From: Thermoplasmata archaeon | GTDB taxonomy: Archaea; Thermoplasmatota; Thermoplasmata; Thermoplasmatales; Thermoplasmataceae | Direction of reading: 5' to 3' | Length of the DNA: 6,794 nucleotides | Assembly: GCA_021802165.1 (NCBI GenBank) | Contig: JAKAAU010000085.1 | Span: 1-6,794 of the forward strand | Shown: positions 5,813 through 6,794 of the stretch, piece by piece | Layout of the letters: every line of letters starts with the position of its first letter | Position numbering within the stretch: the first letter of the stretch is position 1 | Position numbers and translations under genes: made by a program | Notes under the pieces: model-generated | What the model was told of the DNA's origin: nothing | What the model saw: the letters and a program-made list of their open reading frames with translations, nothing else | The model's database searches: none

Positions 5813-6280
5813 ATGGAAGATGAACTTTTACTTGAATACTGTGAATTAATAGATAAAAAATTGCCAGTTAACCATAAATTCTTTCTTTATGAGGCTGAGA
5901 TAAAAATTGTACAATCATTTCTCGGTCTGGCCATTTCAGAGGCAAGGAATATAGGGAAAATAAGGGAGATGCTTGATATACTTGATACATTGAACGAAAA
6001 TATCTACGATAGGGATACAGTACTGCCCGATGCCTTGAGAAAGAGCCTGAGAAGGGAAACAGAGGAGTGGATTGATATAGACCAAAAAATGGATAATGGT
6101 GATAAATATACAGCTTACCTTGTTCTTGCATCTTCAAATCTGAGAATAGCATTATCATATCTTGTTTCACTGAAAGAAGATGATGACTTCTCGGAACATA
6201 TAGGAGAATATCCTGTTGAATATATGCAAAAATTGATAAATATGATAAATAATGAAGCCGTGGGGAATGTTTTACTTTAA
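5813..6280 (+). CDS. Hypothetical helical, acidic protein of 155 residues
   Basis: I do not recognise this family. The protein has no signal peptide, no membrane segment long enough to span, no cysteine cluster and no nucleotide-binding motif. Composition suggests nearly all alpha-helix. Helices are likely at about 1-16, 21-47 (FFLYEAEIKIVQSFLGLAIS), 48-63 (MLDILDTL), 73-95 and a long one around 97-121 (TAYLVLASSNLRIALSYL), with a last one near 134-148. It is rich in Asp and Glu, including EDDD at 122-125, and is probably a soluble all-helical bundle or dimer. The ATG at 5813 is the first in frame and has an AT box at the leaderless distance. Coding is supported by an uninterrupted frame whose translation has a normal amphipathic, charged composition, with codon use like its neighbours. 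It lies 53 nt after tRNA-Gln and overlaps the converging SDR gene by 9 nt. No function is inferred. Confidence 0.7.
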   Translation: MEDELLLEYCELIDKKLPVNHKFFLYEAEIKIVQSFLGLAISEARNIGKIREMLDILDTLNENIYDRDTVLPDALRKSLRRETEEWIDIDQKMDNGDKYTAYLVLASSNLRIALSYLVSLKEDDDFSEHIGEYPVEYMQKLINMINNEAVGNVLL

Positions 6281-6794
6281 TTTTTCAATATCAGTGGAAT
6301 TTATATAATCCATATAAGTTATGGGCTCCTTTACATATCTATATAATGATGTGTTCTCTTTATAATAGTCGAGTTGCAGCATATAGAATTGCTCCTTTGT
6401 CAGAACCCCTTTTTTCTCCAGCGTGCCTATAACGGGCTTGAATATTGTGGGCGTTATTTCCTTTACAGGGTTCATTCCAAGTTTGGCACGGATAATATTG
6501 AACATATCTGCAAAGGAAACTTTGTCCCTGGTGCATATATCTATTATGCCAGACCTTTCCATGGAGTTCTTTATCACAGTAATCACATCGTTGATATGAA
6601 CAGGTGCCATATTCCCACTTCTGGGAAGGTAAGGAACATGACCTTTTGCAGCATTGAGAAGCATTTTAGTAAATTTATCACCGGGTCCGAACATTGTGGA
6701 TGGCCTTATTATAAGTGATGTTTTAATCATGCTTGCATTGTCCTCTGCAAGTCTCTTGTATCTGAAATAGTCGGTCTTTCCCTTATCGGCATTT
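6272..6794 (-). CDS. NDUFA9-like extended/atypical SDR, C-terminal part (5' end beyond the window)
   Basis: An NAD(P)-dependent epimerase/dehydratase-family protein of the NDUFA9-like (complex I 39-kDa subunit-like) group. The frame stays open to the right edge, so the ATG at 6728-6730 is internal, not the start. About 21 more codons upstream of it read NADKGKTDYFRYKRLAEDNA. Within these, YFRYK matches the SDR catalytic YxxxK and is followed by the usual KxxAE pattern. Then come LIIRPSTMFGPGDKF, typical of extended SDRs (RPs.vfGpgD.F), a linker with PVHINDVI (the usual VhV.Dva), and a variable substrate-side C-terminus ending in EKLK. The N-terminal Rossmann part with the GxxGxxG NAD(P) motif lies outside the window. 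Members in archaea may act on nucleotide sugars or quinone- or lipid-related substrates; the substrate cannot be called. The stop (6272-6274) lies inside the end of the converging 155-residue protein gene. Confidence 0.85.
   Translation of the reverse strand, partial: NADKGKTDYFRYKRLAEDNASMIKTSLIIRPSTMFGPGDKFTKMLLNAAKGHVPYLPRSGNMAPVHINDVITVIKNSMERSGIIDICTRDKVSFADMFNIIRAKLGMNPVKEITPTIFKPVIGTLEKKGVLTKEQFYMLQLDYYKENTSLYRYVKEPITYMDYINSTDIEKLK

Noticed and set aside
5813..6280. HEPN-type toxin or antitoxin partner
   Set aside because: An all-helical small protein invites this idea, but the RX4-6H motif is absent and no nucleotidyltransferase or other partner gene is adjacent.
6374..6718. Plus-strand open frame of about 114 codons opposite the SDR gene
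   Set aside because: The opposite strand encodes clear SDR motifs, and this translation (rich in H, C, Y and F) has no coherent domain.

Overview
The window looks like ordinary chromosomal sequence from a low-GC, acidophilic archaeon of the Thermoplasmatales (Ferroplasma, Acidiplasma or Picrophilus type). This is inferred, not searched. The pointers are AT-rich DNA with heavy use of ATA, AGA and AGG codons; AT boxes about 22-26 nt upstream of start codons with no Shine-Dalgarno (SD) sequence, as in leaderless archaeal transcription; a tRNA gene without an encoded CCA end; and an archaea-specific membrane family (DUF2070).

Layout from left to right. Positions 1-103 are AT-rich, with a perfect 7-bp inverted repeat and T-run that could terminate an upstream transcript, then the promoter of the first gene. 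A HAD-superfamily phosphatase (104-775, +) follows. Next is a two-gene unit overlapping by ATGA: a compact RNase Z-like metallo-beta-lactamase-fold hydrolase (920-1624, +) and an ATP-NAD/AcoX-type kinase (1621-2685, +). The next intergenic stretch (2686-2830) has a hairpin and a short GC-rich block that resembles half of an IS200/IS605-type transposon end. A 576-residue DUF2070 membrane protein (2831-4561, +) follows and converges on chorismate synthase (aroC, 4556-5626, -), overlapping it by 6 nt. A 60-nt spacer separates aroC from a divergent tRNA-Gln(CUG) gene (5687-5759, +). After that come an unrecognised helical, acidic 155-residue protein (5813-6280, +) and, converging on it with a 9-nt overlap, the C-terminal part of an NDUFA9-like extended/atypical SDR (6272 to the window edge, -). 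Its reading frame runs off the right edge.

The genes do not form one pathway. Chorismate synthase closes the shikimate pathway but has no other aro gene beside it here. The hydrolase and kinase are the only pair whose layout implies co-expression. I see no CRISPR array, rRNA, intact transposon, toxin-antitoxin pair or defence system. The best leads are the exosite-less RNase Z-like enzyme coupled to the kinase, the possible transposon-end remnant in the DUF2070 promoter region, the DUF2070 protein, substitutions in conserved chorismate synthase motifs, and the unassigned 155-residue protein.
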